Positions 54,051-63,200 of a stretch of 64,000 bases of DNA are shown piece after piece. Numbering within the stretch: position 1 is the first letter of the stretch; the number at the start of each line of letters is the position of its first letter. A program made the position numbers and the translations under genes. Source of the DNA: Prorocentrum cordatum (lineage: Eukaryota > Sar > Dinophyceae > Prorocentrales > Prorocentraceae); NCBI GenBank assembly GCA_963575745.1, contig CAUYUJ010015718.1:97001-161000 (forward strand), written 5' to 3'. Below the pieces are notes generated by a model. That model had not been told where the DNA came from. It ran no database searches and saw only the letters and a list, made by a program, of their open reading frames with translations.

Positions 54051-55260
54051 GTGAGTTTGATCCAGCTGCCTGCGGCAAGTCCCGCCACCGCGCCAGCCAA
54101 GCTGCTTCGGTGGTCGGCGCGCGAGGGCGCACAGGTGTCCTAACCTGAGGTTTGGTGGTGGTGATGATGATGGTGAGGTTACCACCCTTGTGTCCAAAAT
54201 TGGTTTGCCACCCATGTGTCCACATTCGGGTTGCCCCCCATGCGTCCCCATGCGAGCTCCCACCCATGTATCCCGATATGGCTGCCGCCATGTGGACACA
54301 TGGGTGCCAGCCCAAATGGGGCGGCAGAGGCGCGTGTGCCCCATGCGACGCCTGGAGCGTCACATGATACACCTCTTCCAACGAAAAAGTGTTGGCGCAG
54401 GCCCCTTAGGCCTTCGTGGGCCCGTTTGGAATCTATCTTGACCTTCTTCAGCCTACTTGAAGCCATGTTTGATCGTCTTGGGGTCGTCTTGGGCAGCCTT
54501 GATCCTCCTGGGGGTCCCCTTGAAGGCCTCTGGGGCCGTCTTGGAGCCATCTTGGGCCGTCTTGCTGCTCTCTTGGGCCGTATTGAGCGTCTTGGGCCGA
54601 CTCGGGCCTCTCTTGGGGCCCTCTTGGGCTCTCCTGAGGGTCTCTTGGGGCCGTCTTGGGGCTCTCTTGGGGGCCTTTTGGGGCCCTCTTTGGCCGCATG
54701 GGGCCCTTCTTGGGCCGTTCTGGGGCCCTCTTGGGCCGTCTTGGGCCCCTCTTGGGTTGTCTTGGAGATTTCTTGGGTGCCTCTTGGGCCGTCTGGGAGC
54801 GATCTAGGAGCCGTCTTGGGCAGTTCTTGGCCCGAAAATGCGAGAACCCTAAGAACCGTCAACAACCAATTAAATCTCAACCAGTGTGTTTAGCATCCTC
54901 GGGGCCTCTTGGCGGCCGTCTTGAGGCCATGTTAGGCCCTCTGTGAGGCTCCTTGAGCGATCTTGAAGGTTGCCTGGGCCATCTTGAGGCCATCTTCCGC
55001 AGTCTTGAAGCCAAATTGGGCCGTCTTGGAGCCGTCTTGGGCCGCCTTGGGGCCATCTTGGCTTCGGGAATGCGAATCTGTCGTATTCTACGAGGGGCTG
55101 CGGCCTCGGGGGCGCGAACCACACGGGGAAAACGGCCGCAGATCAACAGTTTCCGAGGGGGGGGGGGGGGTCACCAGAAGACTATCAGACACCCTACCAG
55201 ACCAGCACTTGGCAGTCAGGCACGCCTCAACGTGCCAGGGGGACACGGTGACGGATCCAG
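54051..55260 (+). other. Intron (GT-AG), consisting almost entirely of repeat R2
   Basis: Donor ATATG/GTGAGT at 54050/54051 and acceptor GATCCAG/GAGCTC at 55260/55261. Joining keeps the frame and gives an acidic run (NLEDM then ELDDLAASSS). Confidence 0.8.
54063..55254 (+). repeat. Repeat R2 (about 1.2 kb), inside an intron
   Basis: Starts CAGCTGCCTGCGGCA and ends CACGGTGACGG. It aligns with R1 throughout, including the CACCCATGTGTCCACAT/ATGTGGACACATGGGTG inverted pair and the CTTGGGCCGTCTTGGGG block. Flanked by GATCCAG at 54059-54065 and 55254-55260, which may be a duplication that also supplies the intron's CAG acceptor. Confidence 0.8.
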
Positions 55261-56550
55261 GAGCTCGACGATCTGGCGGCCTCGTCGTCCAACAAGAAGG
55301 ATGGGATTGCCCCGCTTCTGCATAATGCCTTGTGCGTATCGCCAAACTACCAGAAGCTTCGCGACGAGCTGATGCACTACAAGTCCAAGGGCAGTGAGCA
55401 CGCCACCACTGCGAACACGTGTGCTGATACATTGGAAACTTGCGCGGCACTTGACAAGGCTGATCTCATCAACGTTGCTTCCGATGCAGTATCTGCCTCG
55501 TGTTTATTCGGTAAGCAAGGCCCCCTGTGGAAGGCGCTTATGCGCCCTGGTTGCATGGACGCGGCCTTTAAGCATAACAAGGTGGTGCTGCAGAACCTCG
55601 TTGACTTGATGGTTGATGGGGACCTCCCGCACCGCTTTGACGGCGACGAGCGGTCCGCAGACAAGGTGATCAGCGAAGCCGTCGCGCTCGCGAAGCAGCT
55701 GTACCCGCTCGACGACACCGTGCAGATCATGTCCCAGAAGATGGAAGGCGTTGTTGCGTCGACCAACACGCAGCATCGCATTGACCTGCTCAGTGCTGCC
55801 ATTGAAGCGATCATCGCGGCAGAGGGCGAAGGCGCAGTTGACGCGGCACCCATCCAGGCGTTCGGCACCGCCAGCGAGGCCATGTGCGGCGTGAAGTTGC
55901 CCGACGGTCTCTTCATCAAGTTGAGTCGGGCGATCGGACGGCTCTTGGAGACATCTGTGCATGTCTACACCAACGGTGGCGACTTCGACGCGGAGGTTGC
56001 CGCCCAGGCGCTCGCATCCATGTCGAAGATCATCAGCTGCGAGACCACATCGAGGAACGTGAAGTCACTCTGCGGTGTCCTGAACGCAGTCGACGGCATG
56101 TGGAAGAGCTACGCGACCCTCGTGGCCACCGCGCCCAACGTCGAGGCCGTCGCGGACGCCTGCGACATGGAGGCTGTCGCAAAGCTTGCCAGGGCTTGCG
56201 TCGGGAAGGTCGCGGCTTGCACGAAGTCGCTCGAGATCGCGAGGCCCATTTTCGACTACTTCGAATGCGCCGCCGAGCTCAAGGCATCCGAGGACACATT
56301 CGGCATCGTGAAGAAGTTCGTGCAGGACCTTTCGACCGCTGTTGCCAAGAAGATGGCCAGCGACTTGGAGGCGGCGGTGAAGGCCGTCGAGGCGACGGCG
56401 AAGGGCGGCAAGGACGGGGCCAGCTGGCACGACGGCGTGGCCAACGCGCTCGAGGAGGTGCTGAAGCGCGGCGAGGCGGCGCTGTCGAAGGACGCCTGGC
56501 CCGTGGTCGCCAAGATAGCCGCCGAGGACGAGCCCATCAAGGCCGCCCTG
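55261..56550 (+). CDS. Third exon of the helical protein gene
   Basis: 430 codons, mostly alpha-helical: ELDDLAASSSNKKDGIAPLL, ADLINVASDAVSASCLFGKQ, AVDAAPIQAFGTASEAMCGV and many Ala/Lys/Glu heptads to IAAEDEPIKAAL. Helical-repeat character suggests a scaffold or binding protein rather than an enzyme. It ends at CCCTG/GCTATC (56550/56551), a GC-type donor, beyond which the frame turns into a C-run low-complexity sequence. Confidence 0.65.
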
Positions 56551-57050
56551 GCTATCCCCCATTCTCATTCCTCCACCTCCTGCCAATCGTTCCTCAACCA
56601 TCATACCCCCCTCCCTTTGTCAATCTCCACTTCTGTAGTTGTTCCCCTCGCCGCCGCGCCTTCCCCCCCCCCCCCCCGCCGCCTCCGCAACCCCTCTGTC
56701 CATCCGCGTGCTGATGGCCCCTTGGCCTGCTAGCCAATTGGAGGGCAAGGGCCATGCCCCGCGAGATGGGGGCGGGAAGTGGGCGACAGAGGGGGGGAAT
56801 ATGGCGCGAGGAACGGCGGGGTGAGGGAATGGGGTGAGATGAATGGGAGGGGGGGTTGGCAATGCTCCTCCCCCCCCTCCTCCTCCGCCTCCCCCTCCTG
56901 TTCCTCTTTTTTATCATCCTTCTCCCCCTCCTCCTTCTCTCCCTCCTGCTGCTCCTCCTCCATCCGCCCTCCTGCTCCTGCTCGTGTTATTCCTCCTCTT
57001 CCTCCTCATCCTCATCATCAACTGCATCCTTTCCATTCCTCCGCCTGCAG
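56551..57050 (+). other. Probable intron with GC-AG boundaries
   Basis: Donor CTG/GCTATC, acceptor CCGCCTGCAG/GCCTTC, preceded by a long pyrimidine tract (56870-57040). The frame is kept across it (AAL then AFEAYSAF). GC donors are known to be common in dinoflagellates. Confidence 0.7.
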
Positions 57051-57317
57051 GCCTTCGAGGCCTACTCTGCGTTCTGCAATGCTATCGGGGCCGAGGTGGA
57101 CGAAGCCGTGAAATCGTCGGTTTCGAGCGTTGTTTCGGCGGTCATAACCACGGAGTGCGATGGCCGCATCATGCATGCCATTCGCACTAAACAGAACAAA
57201 AAGGATTTGTACACGGCTGTTTCGGCAGTTAAGCAGAAGCTCGCCAACCACGGTGGCCTTGAGGGTGTGCATAAGACACTCCGCAAGCGTTGCGAGAAGG
57301 CGTTGGCCTTCGAGTGA
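57051..57317 (+). CDS. Last exon of the helical protein gene
   Basis: 88 codons to TGA 57315-57317: AFEAYSAFCNAIGAEVDEAV, SVSSVVSAVITTECDGRIMH and KQKLANHGGLEGVHKTLRKR. Helical and basic at the end, the same style as the preceding exon. No catalytic motif. Confidence 0.6.
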   Translation, partial: AFEAYSAFCNAIGAEVDEAVKSSVSSVVSAVITTECDGRIMHAIRTKQNKKDLYTAVSAVKQKLANHGGLEGVHKTLRKRCEKALAFE

Positions 57318-58513
57318 TCGGTCCCACAGGCGGTAGGCCGTGGGTGATCGTGGGCGGCAGGACCCGAAGAAGCGGGCCAAGTTCGGGATACTGGATGGAG
57401 TTGGAGTGGGGGCAATGCGCGACAAGGGGGGATGGAGGTGGCGGAGAACAGGCTGTTGTATAGGGGAAGTTTGGGCTGATGCTGGGGGCGACGATGACGT
57501 CGGAGATGTGAGGTGGGGGGCAGGGGGGAAGGAGGTAATAACTTTGAAATGCTGGGAGGTCGGTGATGGGGTGGAGGAGGGTCAAACGGATGACGGCGCA
57601 GCAGCGCGGCCACCGCGGCAACGAGGGATGGTGCTCATACGGCACTGGGGCGGTGGTTGAAACGGAGTCGACCTGTGCTTGCCAGGGTTGCCTGGACGGA
57701 GCCTGGGACGTCGTGCGCGTCCGATTGAGATCATCCCCATCGGTCATCCCCCGTCATCGTACCATTCGGTGCCGATCCACAGTTTGTCCTGCTCTCCCCC
57801 CTGTTTGCAAGGCTGGCCATTCGTGTTTATCTACGTGGTTTCCGCCAGTGCCAGATTCCCCTTCGCAGGTCGAGCCTACGCAGACTGCGCGTAGGTCCAA
57901 CTGTAGGGCTGACGCCCACCCCGCCGCCCCCCGCAGCATGTGCGACAACGCAGCGGGAGCAGCGTATTACACTGAGCGTGTTACACTGAGCGTATTACAC
58001 TGAGCGTGGGCCAGGGCGGGCCAGAGTTAGCTTAGGCGCTCCTGTCCAGGTGTTTGTTATTGTGCGAACTAACATGCGCTGCCGCGCGCGAGTGTGCTTA
58101 AGATATTGCGCCTCGTTTCGCGCTCTATGGGCGACTGCGTCTGCGCGCTGCAGGCGTTGAGGCGCTTGTAAGAAAGCATATGTGTTTGCGTCAGAGTTTG
58201 CGCTTCAGGTTGATTGTGTTGCGAAAGAGGCTCAGTAGTTCAAAGGTCGCGCGCTCGTTCTGAAGATTTGCGGCGATCGTGCGCGCGCCACGCGTGCTGC
58301 GTGTAGTTCCACATAGAGCGCCAGAAAAAACGACTCGCGCGAAACAAATTGTGGCCGCTCGCTTTGCCAGCAGCGTGCGGGAAGCATCGTTTTTTTAGAG
58401 GCCGAAGCGGCGTTTGATAAAACGCAGAGCGTTTTATGATAGTTTTTTTCGGATGTCGGAAATGCGCTGTTTACTGATTTTTCAGCGTTTTCTATTTTTG
58501 CTGATTTTTTAGC
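57318..58513. other. 3' non-coding and subterminal region of the transposon
   Basis: No gene seen. 57964-58010 repeats ATTACACTGAGCGTG three times. 58330-58500 carries AGCGTTTT/AAAACGC words mirroring the left subterminal region. Confidence 0.5.
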
Positions 58514-58538
58514 CTGTAGGGGGACACCTCCGACACAA
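58514..58538 (-). repeat. Right terminal inverted repeat
   Basis: 25 bp ending CTCCGACACAA, the inverse of 32800-32823. Confidence 0.95.
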
Positions 58539-58546
58539 GGCAAGGA
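58539..58546 (+). repeat. Right 8-bp target-site duplication (GGCAAGGA)
   Basis: Identical to 32792-32799. Confidence 0.95.
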
Positions 58547-59480
58547 GGAAGAGTGGGCATCGTGGAGCACGACGTTGCGAGCGTATGCTGGAGCCATCTC
58601 GGGCAGACTCCTGGAGCTGATGGACGCGTCTGAGACGACGGGCAACCCGGCGAATGCGGCACTCACTACGGATACCGACAGGAGTCTCTCGAACCAGCTG
58701 TACTACGTGCTGGCGATGTTGCTGGACGGGAAGTCCCGCGACAAGGTGGCGCTCGTGGGCAGAGGCCAAGGCCTCGCGATGTGGCGGGCGCTGACGGAGC
58801 AGTTCGAGGGCAAGGCTGTGAGGCGCCTGACGGGCATGTTCCAGCAGATCCTCAGCTTCGGTTTCGAGTCGGACGACCTGGTGGATGAGCTGGAGCGGTT
58901 CGAGACTCTGATTAACAAGTACGAGGGCGTGTCGACCAACAGGCTGGACAATGTGCTCAAGACGGGTATCCTGCTCAAGAATCTCAAGCAAGAGGAGATC
59001 TCGAGGCACATAGTCATGAACTCAGATCGGCTCGACACGTGCGACAAGATCAAGACGGAGATCATTGGCATCTACCGGGCGAAGAAGTACGTGTACAGCA
59101 CACTTGCGCCCATGGGCGTGGGAGCTCTGGGCCAAGTCGGACATGGGGGAGGTGATGCCAGGCGATGCGACATCTGCGGCAAGCTCGGACACCTTCGAAA
59201 GGATTGCTGGTACCAGGGCAGCTCCTGGAGGCGCAGGAGGTAATCAAGCAGCAGGCGGGAAGAACGGCAAAGGACGCGGAGGTAAAGGTGATGGCGAAGG
59301 CAGTGGACGTGGAGGCAAAGGCGACGGCGGTAAGTCCGGGGGAGGGCGTGGAGTCGGAGCTGGTCGAGGCGGCTGGCACCAAGGCGGAGATCAACGAGGT
59401 AAAGGACGTTGGCAGTTTCAGGGTGAGTGCGGGTTCTGCGGCATCTGGGGTCACAAGAGGGCCGATTGCCGCAAGCTGCA
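58547..59480 (+). pseudogene. Gag of copia element 2, 3' part with two zinc knuckles
   Basis: The frame resumes as EEEWASWSTTLRAYAGAISG and continues through a typical copia Gag: LYYVLAMLLDGKSRDKVAL, MWRALTEQFEGKAVRRL, LKTGILLKNLKQEEISRHIV. Two CCHC zinc knuckles follow: CDICGKLGHLRKDC (59167-59208) and, in another frame, CGFCGIWGHKRADC (59430-59471). A Gly/Lys-rich stretch lies between. Gag assembles particles and binds RNA through the knuckles. A frame change between the knuckles may be a lesion or a programmed shift. Confidence 0.8.
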
Positions 59481-60092
59481 GGCCAAGAAGCAGATCGGTC
59501 AAGTTACGAACGACAGCCAGCAGCAGCAGCAGGGGGGCCAGCAGCAGATGGTTCCACCACCGCCGCCGCACCCATCACAGACGGCAACCTCAATGTCAGC
59601 GCTTTCGACGGCCTCTACGGTGCCAGTCTACGGGCGGCAGGTGATGTCGCTCAGCCTGTGCGCGCTGGGGCGCGCGTTCGTGAACAGCTTCAACCTCGGG
59701 CGGCGAGTTCGCATCGGAGTGGATTCTGGTGCTGGAGTTGCCGCATGGCCAACGCACCTGCACGACGAGTACCCGACCGCGGAGACGGCAGAGTCACAGG
59801 CTGGCGTGGAGTACGCACCCGCTGGGACCAACTGCCCGGGCATCAGAGATCGCGGCGAGCGGACGTACCACCTGGTCTCGAAGGAGGGCAGCCCATGGAC
59901 ATGAAGGTTCACGTCGCGGACGCCAAGAAGCCACTGCTGAGCGTGAGCGACATGAACGACAGAGGCCTGGGCGTCCACTTCTTCGCGGACCGCGCGAAGG
60001 GCGCCTGGGCGGAGCATCCAGGCACAGGGATGCGCGTCAACATCGAGAGGGTCAACAACGTGTTCGAGATCGACGCTGAGGTAGCTTCCTAG
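59481..60092 (+). pseudogene. Aspartic protease of copia element 2
   Basis: After a Gln-rich linker, RRVRIGVDSGAGVAAWPTHL near 59700 contains the Asp-Ser-Gly-Ala active site. GTNCPGIRDRGERTYHL follows. A neighbouring frame (59895-60092) continues as MDMKVHVADAKKPLLSVSDM, LGVHFFADRAKGAW and RVNNVFEIDAEV, the C-terminal half of the retropepsin fold. The active-site triplet is intact, the frame is not. Confidence 0.7.
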
Positions 60093-60577
60093 TCGGGGGG
60101 TCCTCGGCAGGCGCAGCTGTAAGACCGACTAAGCAGTACAGGCAGCTGTCCGATGGCGTTGTCATCTTGGCGCCTCTCGGACAGGGGAAACCTGAAATTC
60201 TCCGGAGTGCGGCGGCTGGCGCTGCACCTTCCAATTTGGGCATCGATGAGGCCCCGCTGCATGGCGAGTCGGTTGAAGTCGGACGGCCTAAGGTTCGAGT
60301 GCCACCCAGCCCGATGCAGCCAACTCCAGAGGAGGTGGCCGAGCACAACGTTTGCCACCTTCCACATCGGGCGTGGTGCAGGCATTGCGTGGCAGGCAGA
60401 GGCAAAGCAGATCAATATCGGCAATCGGAGGTTTCGCACACCCTTGAGACCGCCCACACAGACTACGGCTTTCTTGGGAAGAAGACGGAGGTCGAGACGC
60501 TCGAGAAGGAGACGATCCCGTTCGTGGTAGTGAAGGATGGGCCTCCGCCCATGGGCGCGCGCTGGCTGGACAGTCAC
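60093..60577 (+). pseudogene. Integrase of copia element 2, N-terminal part (interrupted)
   Basis: 60167-60577 reads TPEEVAEHNVCHLPHRAWCR and HCVAGRGK, an HHCC-type integrase zinc finger, then ETAHTDYGFLGKKTEVETLE with the first catalytic Asp. It is interrupted after GARWLDSH by the insertion at 60578. Confidence 0.75.
60569..60577 (+). repeat. Left 9-bp target-site duplication (GACAGTCAC)
   Basis: Identical to 62492-62500. Integrase sequence lies on both outer sides. Confidence 0.8.
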
Positions 60578-62491
60578 TCGCCATGGAGGCGCCGGCAGTC
60601 ACACTGGGGACTCGTTTTCAGTTGCTTTCGCGTTTTAATTTTCAATGTTTTCTTGAGTTTGTTGTCGTTGCCGCTTTTGTACAGATATGGGCAAGTGCGC
60701 GGTTGTCCTTTCTCTTGCTTCGTGGCGGTGGCTGTTTGCGACGGGCCCGCCGCCTTCTGTTGCGTGGGCCAAGCGCCGTTCTTTCGGTCGGTGCGCAGTG
60801 TGCGCGATGTGAATGTGTGGCGAGCGGACGCAAGGGGTCGCCCATTCGAGACTCCTGCCTCCTCCCTCTCTCCTCCCTGACTATTCTTCTCGTTGGCCCA
60901 TTCCGCCTATCAGCTTGGTTCCTCCTCCCATGGCTACTCCTGGCTCCTTCTCTCCTGCGTCCTCCTGCTCTCCCCTATCCTGGCTGTAGCCCCTCCCCCT
61001 GTTTCCCGAATCGTTTCCCCCTGGCTGCCTGCCTCTACTCTCTTCCTCCTGTCCGGGTTCTCTTCCGCTTCCCCTAGCCCTCGCCCAGTGCCCCCCTCCC
61101 CTTTTGGCCGTTCCGCGTCCCTCCTGCCCCCCCCCCCCATTCTTCACTCCATGCTTTCGCCTCCTTCGCCGTTCCCTCCCCCTGTCCTCTCGCCTTTCCT
61201 TTCCTCTCCTCCCTCTGCCCGTTCCTCCCTCCTCTCCCGTCCCCTCGTCGCCCCTCCCTTCGTTCCCCTTCGCCCGGCCCTCTCCCCTCTCGCTGTCCCT
61301 CTTCCGCCTCTCCCTCCAAGCTTGCCCCCTCCTGCCTCCTCTCCTGCCCTCCCTCGTCTCCAAATGCTGCCTGGGCGCCCTGGGGGCCTGCTCCAGTGGT
61401 TCTCTTCGTGGTGCGCACTGGCATGGCGGTGCGATGTCGGGCGCCGACGCAGCCTGCCAAATCGGGCGGCGCTGGGAGTCACCAAGTGGTGCACACTGGG
61501 CCCCCCCCAAGGTGGTGCACAGTGGCGCTTTCGCTGTGACTTATCGCATGAAAATTCCCAGTGTGCACCAGTTGGGCCCGGAACCGCCTCCCCAGTGTGC
61601 GCCGCCAGTGTGCGCCATCCCTTGTGCGCCACCAGGCCTTCCCATTTTGCCCCCTGGCTTTCCCAGCGTGCGCCTCCCCAGTGTGCACCGCCAGTGTGCG
61701 CTTCCCCAGTGTGCACCACCTGGCCTTCCCAGTGTGCACCATCCCCTGTGTGCACCACTCGGCCCCCCCTGACTTTTTCCGCATCCATGAAGGGTCAAGC
61801 GATTTTGGATCGAAACCAGGCTGGGCTCACGCCTCCCCGCCCAGCCCCGCGCGTAGCCATGCGGGCGACGCCCGCGAAAGAGGCGGCCGCCCCGGCCAGC
61901 GCCGCGCCGGACAAACCCAGCCTGCTGGACCTCGCCGAGGCGCGCGCGGGCTATGATCCCGCAGCGGGGCGGCGTGGGCGTTGATCCCGCGCGTCCCTGC
62001 GGGAATGAGAACTGCGGGGTGCTTGATGGCGCAAGAGGCCGCCTGTGCAATTTGCAGAAGACCCATGTTGCCCCAAATAGATTGCACATGCGCTTTATTT
62101 TCGGGCAGGAAACCCGACGCTGCGGGACGCCGCCTCGACTTCAGCCACAAGGCGTGCGCCGTGGTAGCGTTTTGTTTTGATTTGCGCGCTCGGGCGCGGG
62201 AGTCAGAAGCGTGGCCTTTGTGGCAGGGGGTGCGTCGCCGCCATCGAAAGGACTCGCGTGAGTGGTCCTGCGAGGACCTCTCGCCGCCTTGGACCGCAAG
62301 GTGTTTCGCGCCAGCCCCAGCGGGCATCTCCGTGCAGCGCAAGTATTTGTTTTTCGCGCCGTTATTTGGGCTTCGCCCGCCATCTCCGAGGCTTATGATG
62401 TGATTGTGAGTTGGTCGTGCGTCTGACCCCCCATCGGAAAAAATTAGGTGCTTTGTCAAAAATCCGAGTCGACTGCCGATGTGGCGGTGGC
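60578..62491 (+). mobile_element. 1.9-kb insertion in the copia integrase, 9-bp duplication
   Basis: Bounded by GACAGTCAC. Ends share an imperfect inverted pair: GCCGGCAGTC at 60591-60600 and GACTGCCGATG near the right end (62471-62481). A 9-bp duplication fits Mutator-like elements, but no transposase is present, so it would be non-autonomous. Contents: T-rich stretch (60600-60780), pyrimidine-rich tract (60850-61370), GTGTGCGCC/CCAGTGTGC repeats (61555-61765), and an Ala-rich frame at 61788-61984 of uncertain status. Confidence 0.7.
61555..61765 (+). repeat. CCAGTGTGC(A/G)CC short tandem repeats
   Basis: About ten irregular copies, separated by CTTCCC-type spacers. Confidence 0.8.
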
Positions 62492-63200
62492 GACAGTCAC
62501 GCGGTGCAGTCAAAGGGAACCCGACACGAGTATTCCAGCAAGACCACGGGAAGTTTGTTTTCAAGAGCGATGGCGAGCCGGCGCCGCTCGCGTTGAAGAA
62601 GGGAGCGATCTCGGAAGTCAGGCCCACTGGCGCGGAGATGAACGTGACCCCTGAGGAAAGTCCGGTCGGCGACTCTCAGAAGAACGGTTACATCGAGCGG
62701 GCCATCTGGGAGGTGCAGGCTCTGACGAGGGCTCTGGTACACCACGCGGCCGAGAGGCATAAGACGAAGTTCGAGTCGGCGAGCCCGATTGTCCTCTGGG
62801 CCATCCGTTACTCGTCGCAGCTGTTGAATCGGTTCCAGAGGTCTGTGGACGACGGGCGCGCGGCGTTCGAACGGCGTCGAGGGCGACCCTGCAGGAGAAG
62901 ACTGCCGGAGTTCGGCGAGCTCTTGATGTTTCTCACTGTGGCGGACGGCAAGCACATGAGGAAGCTGGGCGAGAGGTTCCACGCGGGCATGTGCGTGGGG
63001 CTCGTGGACAGGACGGACGAGGTGATCGTGCTCACGAGGGAAGGCTACTTCAAGGCCAACACCATCCGGCGCCTGCCGGAGGAGCAGAGGAGCGACAAGG
63101 TCTTCGCCGAGGCGTGCAAGGGCCTACCGTGGTGGGGACCGAAGAAGACGGGCGACGACGCGGAGAACGTGATGCCTTTCCTGGCGGCGGCCCCCATCGT
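62492..63200 (+). CDS. Integrase of copia element 2, C-terminal part
   Basis: After the right duplication the frame reads AVQSKGTRHEYSSK, shifts by one base near 62548, then KFVFKSDGEPAPLALKKG (second catalytic Asp strand) and PVGDSQKNGYIERAIWEVQA with the catalytic Glu at 62695. Conserved copia-type downstream sequence follows: LPEFGELLMFLTVADGKHMR, GMCVGLVDRTDEVIVLTREG, KANTIRRLPEEQRS. From 62551 the frame stays open to the end of the window, so this half of pol is not decayed. Confidence 0.75.

Larger units (their letters stand above)
32800..58538 (+). mobile_element. 25.7-kb DNA transposon with terminal inverted repeats, inserted in copia gag
   Basis: Left end 32800-32823 begins TTGTGTCGGAG. 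Right end 58514-58538 is its reverse complement with one substitution and one extra base. A perfect 8-bp duplication flanks it, and removing one copy rejoins the gag frame. Inside are a two-part DDE-like transposase (36009-41098), a small acidic ORF (33953-34465), an accessory ORF (41509-42759), and a multi-exon gene (49538-57317). An 8-bp duplication fits hAT, P, Merlin and Zisupton-like superfamilies, but I cannot assign one by eye. 25 kb is very long for such elements. Confidence 0.9.

Noticed and set aside
61788-61984. Ala/Pro-rich 65-codon frame in the 1.9-kb insertion as a gene
   Set aside because: Short, compositionally biased, no motif and no support from context.
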